Shown here: one piece after another, positions 16,320 to 23,254 of the stretch | Layout of the letters: the number at the start of each line of letters is the position of its first letter | How positions within the stretch are numbered: the first letter of the stretch is position 1 | The notes under the pieces: generated by a model | The model's input: the letters and a program-made list of their open reading frames with translations, nothing else | Told to the model about the DNA's origin: nothing | Database searches by the model: none | Made by a program: the position numbers and the translations under genes | IMG/VR virus record: IMGVR_UViG_3300029448_000210 | Span: 1 to 25,703 of that record | Length of the DNA: 25,703 bases | Strand: one strand, 5' to 3' | Source: a virus

Positions 16320-16429
16320 TAATAACCTTTCTTAGATTTAACTTTTCTACCAGTTTTCTTTGCGTAAGATTTTGCTTTTTTCTTACCTGCTTTTGTGTAA
16401 CTAAACTTTCTTTTTCCTACCATTGGCAT
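16319..16429 (-). CDS. Very small lysine-rich protein (36 aa)
   Basis: ATG 16429 has AGGA 9 nt upstream; the stop overlaps the gp15-like start as TAATG. The product is 36 aa, begins MPMVGKRKFSYTKAGKKKAK and ends in KKGY, with about 40 percent Lys/Arg. Short basic proteins of this style recur in marine phage virion regions. It could bind DNA in the head or be a minor virion component; the function is unknown. Confidence 0.65.
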   Translation of the reverse strand: MPMVGKRKFSYTKAGKKKAKSYAKKTGRKVKSKKGY

Positions 16430-16553
16430 GATCTATTTCCTCATCTTTCTGATACTGTTTGTATTCTCCAAATAACTTTGTGATTGAATACCAATCAATA
16501 TCTTTGGTTTTTATTCCCTTGGTTTCGTATAACCATTGCACAAAACCTAACAT
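16401..16553 (-). CDS. Small hypothetical protein (50 aa)
   Basis: The start ATG 16553 overlaps the gp14-like stop as TAATG, and the stop TAG is at 16403-16401. It starts MLGFVQWLYETKGIKTKDID, is mixed helical and charged, and ends with a basic tail. It overlaps the lysine-rich gene by 29 nt in another frame. Unrecognised; the support is tight coupling on both sides and an otherwise empty stretch. Confidence 0.6.
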   Translation of the reverse strand: MLGFVQWLYETKGIKTKDIDWYSITKLFGEYKQYQKDEEIDHANGRKKKV

Positions 16554-16999
16554 TAGCCTCTCATTCCCCAACTAATGCCAAAATCTAATAAGTTGCCAAA
16601 TGCTTTTTGTTTACCTGCACTTCTATAAGCATCTGCTTCCATATATTTACTGCCCATATTGTTTAATGTATCAAAACGATCTGCATAATCTTCATATGCA
16701 AACTCTTTGGCTGTTTGTTCAAATACATCAGTTGGTGTTCCTTCTAATCCAACTCCACTTGATGCATACAAGGCTCTTTGTGCCCCAACTGTTTTTCTTA
16801 ATCTTCTTTTTCTTTCATCAGCTCTTTCTGCCAATGCGGCACCTTGTGTTTGTGCTTGATATGTTGAAATATCAGCTTGTTGGTTGCCCATTTGTATATT
16901 TTGATAAGCAGAATAAGCCGTGCCTGCCGCCGCTATGTATGGTGCGGCTGTTGTAAGCATTGGACCTATTGCCGTTATTGCTGGAACTAAAAAACTCAT
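16553..16999 (-). CDS. Internal virion protein, gp14-like
   Basis: This 148-aa protein has a hydrophobic Ala-rich N-terminus (residues 4-32, PAITAIGPMLTTAAPYIAAA), a Gln/Arg-rich middle, then the block LRKTVGAQRALYASSGVGLE at about 67-86, typical of podovirus gp14-type core proteins. T7 gp14 is 196 aa. In T7 this protein is ejected and forms the outer-membrane part of the DNA channel. A strong GCAAGGAAAG ribosome site lies upstream. It sits between tail tube B and the gp15-like gene, as in T7. Confidence 0.82.
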   Translation of the reverse strand: MSFLVPAITAIGPMLTTAAPYIAAAGTAYSAYQNIQMGNQQADISTYQAQTQGAALAERADERKRRLRKTVGAQRALYASSGVGLEGTPTDVFEQTAKEFAYEDYADRFDTLNNMGSKYMEADAYRSAGKQKAFGNLLDFGISWGMRG

Positions 17000-17026
17000 A
17001 TGTTACTTTCCTTGCTTTTTAAATAT

Positions 17027-19045
17027 TTATTCACCAAACTTCACCTCTGTTGTTAATCCTAAAATCGTGCATTGTAATGGTGTTGACACTTGAAGTTCAA
17101 TGTTTGGATCTGTTGAAACACCTCCAATAAATGTTTTCTTTGTGCCACTAAATGGATTTATTGCTGAATCTAAACTTTGTCCTGTAAATCTAAAACTTAT
17201 ATCTGAACCATCAATGGTCAATGCTTGTGTGCTGTTGATGTTTACCAATGCACTTACTTTTGTAATCTGTTCTCCACGATATGGTTGTCCATTTGCAACA
17301 ACTGGTAATGTTAATGTTGTTAGTTTGCTTGTATAGTTGTAACCAATATTAACTGCTGAATAGTTTGCATCTAATGTCAAGTCTCCACCTGTTGCAAATG
17401 ATGTTATTGTTTTGTTAGCATGAACTATACCATCTGCTTCAATGTTTACAGTTTGGTTTGCAAACTGTTTTAACAGATTATTAATAGTATCATCTGCTGG
17501 TGAGTTGGTTATTGGCACATATGCATCTAAGTATATGTTGTTTTCAGTTAATCTTTCTAAATGATAGCAAGTTATTTCATTTCCATCATCTTTTTTTCTA
17601 GTTCTTTCTACTATTGCGTATAATCTTTGTATTTCTTGTCCACTTTCAACATCATGTACTGCAACAACCTTCTTAAACTTACCATTTGTTGTAAATCTAC
17701 TCCAACCTGCTACCTGTTTTTCAACATTAATACCAAATACACCCAGTTCACCATTGTCATTTACTATTATAACGTAGTTTTGATTGGTATTCTTGTGAGA
17801 TCTGAGGTGGGTTATGTCCTGTGGTGAACTTAAAACGTCATGTGCAATGATTGTGTAGTTCTTTGCATAGTAACCATCACTGTTAAAATCAAAAACAAAG
17901 CCTCTAAGTTCTCTACCATTGGCAGAAACAAACATAACTTCGTTATCAACTGTTGTTGGAACTGCACCATTGTTGTCCATTCCATATTTTGTTTGTAATC
18001 TAATATTAACATTGGTTGGTGTAACTGGATTACCAGTCATTTCAAACTCACCATCACTGGTAAAAATGAATAATGTTTGTTTTGAAACCACGTGTCTAAC
18101 AATGTTTGCACTATCTGAACCAATGGTAAATGAAAATGCTGTTGAATCATTTACTTGTCCAACTGTATCTGAATCAACTATTACTGCTTCTGTAGCCTTA
18201 AAGTTAAAAAAGTCACCTGTTTGTGAACCAAATATTGTTTGTGGTTTTGTTTTTGATCCACCAAATATCAATCTGTTTTGATGAAATGTAACTGATGTTG
18301 GATAACCTTTGGATGATGAAAATGCTGTTTGTTGATATTCTGATGATGTTGCTTCTTGATCATTTGCTAGTTTTTCTTCTGTTGTAACATTTATAGTAAC
18401 ATTGTTAGTGCCACTGAAAGATGTTATTTTACATAAGCCACCATTTATTTGCACATATTCACCTACTGCAAAATGACTTGTTGGATCACTTGATGCTGTT
18501 AGTGTTGTGGCGGCTACTGCATTTGGATTCAAATCAATACCATTATCAAAGTTAGCTAACGGGAGGAAAGTAAAACTAACATTGGCCACAGTCCAACTTG
18601 TGTGACTGGTTCTTGTTATTTGTATTGGATGATAATCTGGATGCACCATAATAAGTGTGTCAAATGTTTGTGCATATCTCCATTCATTGATGTTTGAAGA
18701 TGTAAAGTTGTTTAATAATGAATCTGTTTTTGTTGTTGCAACCAATCCATTTCTTACAACAGTGAACTTGCCTGTTTCAAAAATCAAAACATATTCTTGT
18801 TCTGTTGAAAATCTAAATGGAATCAATCTTGAATGACTTGAAAAACCTGTTTCTGCTTCTGTTGATGAAACGCCTGAAATATATTCAAAGCCACCTCTTC
18901 TTAATAAACCACCTTGTGGTAATACAAAAAAGTTTTCGATTGTTTTTGCACCAGTTTTGTAAATGTCTAGATCTTGTCTAGCATCTAAATAAGTGCCAAC
19001 TTCACCACTTGTAAATGAGTTTTGAACTAGTTTTATTTGTGCCAT
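17027..19045 (-). CDS. Tail tubular protein B (gp12-like)
   Basis: The 672-aa protein opens with the family signature FTSGEVGTYLDARQDLDIYK and KTIENFFVLPQGGLLRRGG at residues 11-52. A second conserved block, GYPTSVTFHQNRLIFGG, lies at 247-263. T7 gp12 is 794 aa. It forms the nozzle of the short tail below tail tube A and carries the fibres and internal-protein conduit. It follows tail tube A with only 1 nt between stop and start (TAGCATG). Confidence 0.93.
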   Translation of the reverse strand: MAQIKLVQNSFTSGEVGTYLDARQDLDIYKTGAKTIENFFVLPQGGLLRRGGFEYISGVSSTEAETGFSSHSRLIPFRFSTEQEYVLIFETGKFTVVRNGLVATTKTDSLLNNFTSSNINEWRYAQTFDTLIMVHPDYHPIQITRTSHTSWTVANVSFTFLPLANFDNGIDLNPNAVAATTLTASSDPTSHFAVGEYVQINGGLCKITSFSGTNNVTINVTTEEKLANDQEATSSEYQQTAFSSSKGYPTSVTFHQNRLIFGGSKTKPQTIFGSQTGDFFNFKATEAVIVDSDTVGQVNDSTAFSFTIGSDSANIVRHVVSKQTLFIFTSDGEFEMTGNPVTPTNVNIRLQTKYGMDNNGAVPTTVDNEVMFVSANGRELRGFVFDFNSDGYYAKNYTIIAHDVLSSPQDITHLRSHKNTNQNYVIIVNDNGELGVFGINVEKQVAGWSRFTTNGKFKKVVAVHDVESGQEIQRLYAIVERTRKKDDGNEITCYHLERLTENNIYLDAYVPITNSPADDTINNLLKQFANQTVNIEADGIVHANKTITSFATGGDLTLDANYSAVNIGYNYTSKLTTLTLPVVANGQPYRGEQITKVSALVNINSTQALTIDGSDISFRFTGQSLDSAINPFSGTKKTFIGGVSTDPNIELQVSTPLQCTILGLTTEVKFGE

Positions 19046-19046
19046 G

Positions 19047-19652
19047 CTAACTCCTTGGTATCACTGAGTCAGTATAACCACCTCTTGCTCTGATTAATCT
19101 ACCTTGATCTAAAAATGCTCTAGGTGGATTTTCTTGTCCGTCAACAACTCTTGCTTGTTGTAGTTTTCTTTGATAATCTTGAACCAATCTATCTTGTATT
19201 GATCCAACACCTGTAACAGCTTCACATATTTCATATGCTAGTTTTGATATTAAAACTTCTGTAAAGAATGGTGGAAAATCTGATTCTGCTTTTTCTTGAA
19301 TGTATTCTAAGTTTAATGGTTCAATGTTTGCGTATATTTTGTTTTTCTCAACTGAATAATCTGAATGTTTGGTACCACTATTATCAAATATGCCTTTTAC
19401 TCTGATGTAATCACCTGGAAGTTGATACACATATCTGTAGTTTGGATCTGCTATTGTTTCTGAAAGTTTTGCTAGTTGAGTTTTCTGTGTGGCAAAGTTC
19501 CAAAATGTTGTGTAAAGCAAACTTTTTTTAGTGTCTTCATACATATTTGAAACCACAACTGACTGTCTGTCAGTGCCATCAAATGTTGAAATAGGATTAC
19601 CACCTATTTTTAATAATGATTGTGATGCTATTGTAAACTTGGTTGTTGCCAT
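19047..19652 (-). CDS. Tail tubular protein A (gp11-like)
   Basis: This 201-aa protein matches T7 gp11 in length (196 aa). It has the typical TDRQSVVVSNMYEDTKKSLL start region, the tripeptide-rich YVYQLPGDYIRVKGI block at about 74-88 and SDFPPFFTEVLISKLAYEIC at about 124-143. It forms the adaptor ring between portal and tail nozzle. The ribosome site AAGGA lies in a leader element shared with the fibre gene. It begins downstream of the capsid terminator, so it needs its own promoter or readthrough. Confidence 0.93.
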   Translation of the reverse strand: MATTKFTIASQSLLKIGGNPISTFDGTDRQSVVVSNMYEDTKKSLLYTTFWNFATQKTQLAKLSETIADPNYRYVYQLPGDYIRVKGIFDNSGTKHSDYSVEKNKIYANIEPLNLEYIQEKAESDFPPFFTEVLISKLAYEICEAVTGVGSIQDRLVQDYQRKLQQARVVDGQENPPRAFLDQGRLIRARGGYTDSVIPRS

Positions 19653-19660
19653 ATGGATGT

Positions 19661-19680
19661 TTCCTTGTTGTATTTATTTA
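19661..19680 (-). promoter_or_regulatory. Leader element of tail tube A, like that of the fibre gene
   Basis: On the minus strand CTAAATAAATACAACAAGGA precedes the start. It nearly repeats the fibre leader at 9042-9060. It lies directly after the capsid terminator, where restart of transcription would be useful. Confidence 0.35.
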
Positions 19681-19684
19681 GCCA

Positions 19685-19715
19685 CAAAAAAAGGGTGATC
19701 CTAAGACCACCCTTT
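19685..19715 (-). terminator. Rho-independent terminator after the capsid gene
   Basis: On the minus strand AAAGGGTGGTC, loop TTAG and GATCACCCTTT form an 11-bp stem (one G-U pair) running into a tract of seven T. On the plus strand the same site has an A-C mismatch, so the orientation is for the capsid transcript. It lies about 60 bp after the capsid stop, like the T7 terminator after gene 10. Confidence 0.85.
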
Positions 19716-19736
19716 AATACACATTTAGTTAAGGAA

Positions 19737-19760
19737 TAATAAAATGGCTACATTTTATTA
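19737..19760 (-). other. Perfect AT-rich hairpin between capsid stop and terminator
   Basis: TAATAAAATG, loop GCTA and CATTTTATTA form an uninterrupted 10-bp stem with a 4-nt loop. It lies between the capsid stop (19774) and the terminator. It may protect the 3' end of capsid mRNA or be an RNase processing site. Confidence 0.5.
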
Positions 19761-19773
19761 AAAATATTTATCC

Positions 19774-20703
19774 TTATGCACTTAATGATACACAAGCTGA
19801 TGCGTCAATCACTACTGAACCTGCTGAGAACTCAGCCGCTATCAATGTTGATAGTTTCTGAGGCACATAGTTCACCATAGTTGTGATGTCTTTACCAACT
19901 GCCATACCAATAGCATCTTTGTGGAATGCATATGAGTATGTTTCATTAGCATCTACTGCCGTTAATAGGTTCGACATGATGATGTTGAAACCTAAAACGT
20001 TTGGTAAAATACCAGTTCTCATTGCATCTGATAATGGACCATCTGTGTTTGACACAAAAGATGAACCTAAGATGTCACCGTATGTTGCTGAATCAACAAC
20101 AAGGTATCTGTCGTTCATTGGAACGTCTTTAGAGTTTAGTGCATTGTGAACTGATTGTAAATCAGCTCTAACCAATGTTCCTGATGTAGCTTCTGCTACT
20201 GCTGTCATATCACCTCTTGCTGTGTCTAATGCACCAATGATTACTGAATCATAAGCACGAGACATAGCCGCTGCGATTGATGTTGCATAAGCTGATCTTA
20301 AATCTACATTAGTTTTTAATGCATCAAAATCGTCAACGTATTCACCTGTTGAATAGTTGTCCAATGTTGCTGTTTTATTTGTGTGGTTCATTACATCAAC
20401 TGTTGCCGCTGTTGTTCCAGTGCCGTCACCGATGAATGTTCCTGAATCTAAATCAAGTGTTCCTGAAGATCCAGTATTGATATCAATAGCCGATAATGCT
20501 TCAATGTCTTGTTTAGCTGTTTTATTTTTGATAACACCCGCTTTACCCAATACTGGGAATCTGTATGTGCTACCTACAACGCCTCTAACTGTTCTTACTG
20601 CACTTTGAAGGTTTGAAGCCTTTTGTTGTGCGATGTGAGTTACCTCATCACCAAACATAGTTACGAAAGCGTTGCTTGACAAGTTGTTTCCTACTGCTGC
20701 CAT
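19774..20703 (-). CDS. Major capsid protein
   Basis: This 309-aa protein opens MAAVGNNLSSNAFVTMFGDEVTHIAQQ, with AVRTVRGVVGSTYRFPVLGK after it, as in marine podovirus capsids of the HK97 fold. Later segments VDDFDALKTNVDLRSAYATS and the ALNSKDVPMNDRYLVVDS block (about 190-207) are typical of the family. It assembles on the scaffold protein coded upstream and forms the icosahedral head. AAAGG 10 nt before the ATG is the ribosome site. It is flanked by a repeat-rich leader and a terminator, suggesting a separate, abundant transcript. Confidence 0.93.
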   Translation of the reverse strand: MAAVGNNLSSNAFVTMFGDEVTHIAQQKASNLQSAVRTVRGVVGSTYRFPVLGKAGVIKNKTAKQDIEALSAIDINTGSSGTLDLDSGTFIGDGTGTTAATVDVMNHTNKTATLDNYSTGEYVDDFDALKTNVDLRSAYATSIAAAMSRAYDSVIIGALDTARGDMTAVAEATSGTLVRADLQSVHNALNSKDVPMNDRYLVVDSATYGDILGSSFVSNTDGPLSDAMRTGILPNVLGFNIIMSNLLTAVDANETYSYAFHKDAIGMAVGKDITTMVNYVPQKLSTLIAAEFSAGSVVIDASACVSLSA

Positions 20704-20725
20704 GATTTTTAGCCTTTCATAATAA

Positions 20726-20743
20726 GATCACTTATTTGTGACC
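20726..20743 (-). promoter_or_regulatory. Hairpin in the capsid mRNA leader
   Basis: On the minus strand GGTCAC and GTGATC enclose AAATAA, giving a 6-bp stem with one G-U pair that only works in the capsid-sense RNA. It lies a short distance before the AAAGG ribosome site. It could stabilise the message or be a processing site. Confidence 0.4.
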
Positions 20744-20746
20744 TGT

Positions 20747-20863
20747 TGAGTTATCCGCGTTATGAGTTATCCGTGTTGCAAGGGCTTGCGTTTCGAAAAC
20801 AAGTTGTCCTATTAAGTTGGGCCCGTCTAACTGTTCAAGATGTTGTGTGAGTTATCCTTGCGG
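20747..20863. repeat. Three-copy TGAGTTATCC repeat before capsid
   Basis: Two 16-bp units stand in tandem, TGAGTTATCCGCGTTA (20747-20762) and TGAGTTATCCGTGTTG (20763-20778), sharing 14 of 16 bases. A third unit at 20848-20863 shares the first ten bases and a GCG-like tail. Between them lie the small inverted repeat GCAAG-GG-CTTGC and the palindrome TTTCGAAA. This is the 183-bp spacer between HNH gene and capsid, a natural place for a late promoter or regulator sites. Confidence 0.6.
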
Positions 20864-20886
20864 GCTCCACTGAGTCTTGTATGTGA

Positions 20887-21222
20887 TTATTTATCCACTT
20901 TTTGTATGCGATTTTTTTTGAACGTTCCCCAACGGCCCTTTGACTTGGCATCATCTAGATTTTGTTTGTGTGTGCCTATGGTCAGGTGTTTGGGGTTACA
21001 GCATTGAGGTGTATCACAACTATGAAGCACCACATTGGCGTCAATGTGTTTGTGATTTTTCACACGATATAACACGGTGGCCAAACGGTGAGCCAACCAA
21101 TGCTTACCACAACATACTGCTACACCGTAGCCTTGGCCGTTCCTCGCTCGTTGCCACAACCAACATCCACTGTTGCTGACTTTGATATACTGTTCGAACC
21201 GTTGCTTGGTATAATGTGCCAT
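20887..21222 (-). CDS. HNH homing-type endonuclease
   Basis: The product has 111 residues from ATG 21222; a GTG three bases upstream is possible. It has the order of the HNH_3-type free-standing phage endonucleases: CWLWQRARNGQGYG near residue 20, AHRLATVLY near 44, then the zinc and catalytic block LHSCDTPQCCNPKHL at about 66-80 and GTHKQNLDD after it. Length is normal for this group, with no added DNA-binding domain visible. The Shine-Dalgarno is weak. It lies alone between scaffold and capsid modules in DNA of higher GC, as expected for a selfish insertion. The adjacent coding genes look intact. Confidence 0.88.
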   Translation of the reverse strand: MAHYTKQRFEQYIKVSNSGCWLWQRARNGQGYGVAVCCGKHWLAHRLATVLYRVKNHKHIDANVVLHSCDTPQCCNPKHLTIGTHKQNLDDAKSKGRWGTFKKNRIQKVDK

Positions 21223-21343
21223 CACAGTTATTTACAGTGAAGACATGGTGGATTATGTTATGTTTGAATGCACACGCCTAGAGGCAGATGAATATACGTG
21301 AATATCGTGACAGTTCTTCGCGGAGCACAACACTCAGTGGAAA

Positions 21344-21363
21344 TGGATCAAGGTGGATCAAGG
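21344..21363. repeat. Two tandem 10-bp repeats
   Basis: TGGATCAAGG occurs twice without a gap or mismatch (21344-21353, 21354-21363), followed by TG. It lies in the spacer upstream of the HNH start. Confidence 0.6.
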
Positions 21364-21463
21364 TGAATAAGAATCCTTTAAGCAAAAATAGGTGAGATTA
21401 TTTTCACACTAGCCACCACTAGTATTTTCAATAGTTTTTTGGGTGCCCATCCTCAAACTGGCC

Positions 21464-21627
21464 CCATCTTGGCCAAAGTGGAGATAGTTTTATGAATGTG
21501 TAGCTGTATAACACTTCAGTTCACAAAAAATCTGCTGTAATATCAATGACTTACACCACCGTGATGAACCTGTGTGTATGCTGTTGTGCAAGATGACTAT
21601 ATGTTGTGCCACGGTTGGCCAAGATGG
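21464..21627. repeat. 13-bp perfect inverted repeat
   Basis: CCATCTTGGCCAA (21464-21476) and TTGGCCAAGATGG (21615-21627) are exact reverse complements, 138 bp apart. Each contains the palindrome TTGGCCAA. They could close a long RNA stem or be ends of a small inserted element. Confidence 0.6.
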
Positions 21628-21742
21628 AAAGGGAGAGTGTCCCCATATGGCCTTTTAAAGATGAATGCTTTCCTGGCGAGCGGCGGCGTGCGAAGAATGT
21701 TCACACTATTCACACAGTTCATCATAGTGTATTCATCTTGCT

Positions 21743-21808
21743 CCATCTCCATAGAATGTTGTGTCCATCTCCATAGAATGTTGTGTCCATCTCCATAGAA
21801 TGTTGTGT
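21743..21808. repeat. Three perfect tandem 22-bp repeats
   Basis: A 22-bp unit beginning CCATCTCCATAGAATG and ending TTGTGT is repeated three times without a mismatch (21743-21764, 21765-21786, 21787-21808). It is the most regular repeat in the window. About 100 bp separate it from the small membrane-protein gene. The unit length is that of iterons or protein-binding arrays. Confidence 0.9.
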
Positions 21809-21911
21809 CCAAGTGTTCACTATGCTCTACTACTCACTAATAGTTTCAATAGTTCAAGTATTCTGCTGTGTATCTGCTGTGTCTTTGCTGTGTGTGTGCG
21901 TATATGTGCTA

Positions 21912-21998
21912 CTAAAGACCCAATGTGTGTGCTATGTAGTTCAATGTCAAATACATCAACATCACTGCTATTATTGTTGTTATTGCAAACTTCATCAT
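21912..21998 (-). CDS. Tiny transmembrane protein (28 aa)
   Basis: ATG 21998 comes one base after the stop of the previous gene (TAACATG), with AAGG 5 nt upstream. The 28 residues begin MMKFAITTIIAVMLMYLTL and form nearly one membrane span, ending in a short polar tail. Single-span microproteins of this kind are common in phages, often with lysis or inhibitor roles, but none can be assigned. The same frame is open further upstream, inside the neighbouring gene; that part is a shadow. Confidence 0.45.
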   Translation of the reverse strand: MMKFAITTIIAVMLMYLTLNYIAHTLGL

Positions 21999-21999
21999 G

Positions 22000-22281
22000 T
22001 TAACCTTCACTGCGTTTGTCTTGTAATGCTGGTGGATTGAAATAACTTTCAAATACCCAAATAAATCGTCTTGCATCCATTTCACTTTCAAATGCGAATC
22101 TGAAGTTGGTTTGTCCATCAGTATGTGTGTTCCAATGTCTAAAACAACAGGTGTTGCACCATTTGAGTAATCGTGCTACTTCGTGGTCCTGTAGTCGATC
22201 AAACTCAACCCAATGTCTTTGCATTTCGATTAAACTCTCGTATTGTTCGGTGTTCTTCCCTATTGTGTTGCCATTTTCCAT
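22000..22281 (-). CDS. Hypothetical protein
   Basis: The product has up to 93 residues from ATG 22281, with AGAGA 5 nt upstream. ATG 22224 (74 aa, GAGAG 11 nt upstream) is an equally possible start that reduces overlap with the preceding gene from 77 to 20 nt. It is rich in aromatic residues, Cys and Arg (LLKWCNTCCFRHWNTH) and ends FNPPALQDKRSEG. It belongs to no family I recognise. It continues the scaffold operon. Confidence 0.65.
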   Translation of the reverse strand: MENGNTIGKNTEQYESLIEMQRHWVEFDRLQDHEVARLLKWCNTCCFRHWNTHTDGQTNFRFAFESEMDARRFIWVFESYFNPPALQDKRSEG

Positions 22282-22489
22282 ATATTTCTCTGTATTGCTT
22301 TCTATCTCGGTGATATAATGTTGCTTTATTCAATCTTCTAGTTAACCAATCACACATCATCTTGCGGATTCTATATTCCATATCACTGGTGTTGCCTGGA
22401 TATTCTTCAACCCTTCTGTGCCACAGGTCTACACTTTTGGCAAGTTCTCGCCTGTTTTCGTAGGGTTGTGGCACCAATCTAGGTTTCAT
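22205..22489 (-). CDS. Hypothetical basic protein
   Basis: The product has 94 residues; ATG 22489 overlaps the scaffold stop as TAATG. It is strongly basic and rich in Arg, Tyr and His (LTRRLNKATLYHRDRKQYRE), probably helical. No family recognised. Its charge would fit nucleic-acid or scaffold binding, but this is only inference from composition. Confidence 0.7.
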   Translation of the reverse strand: MKPRLVPQPYENRRELAKSVDLWHRRVEEYPGNTSDMEYRIRKMMCDWLTRRLNKATLYHRDRKQYREIYGKWQHNREEHRTIREFNRNAKTLG

Positions 22490-23247
22490 TAGCTTCTTGG
22501 CATTCTTTCTAACTGTTGATACAGTCTATAAAGTTCAGCTCTTGTGTTTTCTCCAACACTATCACCTTGAGGTAGTGCATACTCTTTACTAGCACGGATC
22601 TCATTGATCTTCTGACGTATGTCCACTGCACTTGCACCTGGTGTTGCTCCACCTTCTGCGATAGGGTTCACACCATTTCTATATGCCATTGCATCTGCTA
22701 GGATTTCAAGTCCTTGTGCTGTGTTTGCCAGTGGCATTGCCAATGTTGTTTGATCCAATGTCTTTGAAAAGTTCCTTAAAGCACCCATTTTGCTGTCATA
22801 TTCTGTGCCCCAGTTGCTTTTCAATGCACCTTGTTCCACTGTTGGATCTGCTTGTGGCGTTTGATTCTGATATTGTTCTGCAAATGCCTGTATTGAATCT
22901 GAATATAAACCCAACATACCTTTGGCCTGTTCTTGTGTTAGTCCATAGTGTTTGAATACTTCGTTTGCCTGTGACTGTTGCTCTGTGCTCATGTCCAATC
23001 CTATGGTTTGTGCGTGTGAATAATCATAAGCATCTGGTATTTGTGGTGCTTTCTCTTGTATTTTCTTTTCAAGTTCACCGTATGATTTAGCAAAGTCTTC
23101 TGCTGATTTAAACTTCTCTGGTAACCAGTTGGGTCTATCAGTGTTTGTGTCAGTGACAGTTTCAGTTGTTTCAGTTGGGGCTTCTGTTGTTGTAGTAGTT
23201 GAATCTTGTTCTAGCAATGATTCATTTGCTGGTGTTTGATCTTCCAT
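22489..23247 (-). CDS. Scaffolding protein (gp9-like)
   Basis: This 252-aa protein has an acidic Thr/Glu-rich N-terminus (residues 1-37), then RPNWLPEKFKSAEDFAKSYG at about 38-57, a hallmark of podovirus scaffolds. A helical, Gln-rich body follows, then a C-terminal helix (RAELYRLYQQLERMP). T7 gp9 is 307 aa. It guides capsid assembly and leaves the procapsid before DNA fills it. GGAGA precedes the start. It sits between portal genes and capsid, although several small genes and an HNH insertion separate it from capsid here. Confidence 0.88.
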   Translation of the reverse strand: MEDQTPANESLLEQDSTTTTTEAPTETTETVTDTNTDRPNWLPEKFKSAEDFAKSYGELEKKIQEKAPQIPDAYDYSHAQTIGLDMSTEQQSQANEVFKHYGLTQEQAKGMLGLYSDSIQAFAEQYQNQTPQADPTVEQGALKSNWGTEYDSKMGALRNFSKTLDQTTLAMPLANTAQGLEILADAMAYRNGVNPIAEGGATPGASAVDIRQKINEIRASKEYALPQGDSVGENTRAELYRLYQQLERMPRS

Positions 23248-23254
23248 TTTCTGT

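Larger units (their letters stand above)
21223..21911. other. Non-coding GC-richer spacer with repeats
   Basis: About 690 bp have no credible gene; short open frames here are driven by the tandem repeats or lack ribosome sites. GC is near 50 percent at 21601-21720 by hand count, against about 36 percent in a fibre sample (5401-5520). It contains tandem and inverted repeats listed separately, the small hairpin ACTAG-CCACCA-CTAGT near 21404-21422, and imperfect TTCACAC/TTCATC reiterations near 21708-21735. It may be imported DNA linked to the HNH gene, or the regulatory region for capsid transcription. Confidence 0.55.

Noticed and set aside
21190-21200. GTTCGAACC as a tRNA T-loop or attachment site
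   Set aside because: It lies inside the HNH coding sequence (codons for RFEQ) and no tRNA surrounds it.
21743-21808. CRISPR array
   Set aside because: The 22-bp units are directly adjacent with no spacers, so this is a tandem repeat.
21597-21812. 71-aa minus-strand ORF across the 22-bp repeats
   Set aside because: Its first third is just the translated tandem repeat and it lacks a ribosome site and recognisable content.
21574-22040. Plus-strand ORFs in the spacer and small-gene region
   Set aside because: Opposite to all genes here, without ribosome sites; two read the same 22-bp repeat in the same way.
21912-22118. 68-aa version of the tiny membrane protein
   Set aside because: Its first 40 residues lie in an alternate frame of the preceding gene; the ATG at 21998 has the ribosome site.
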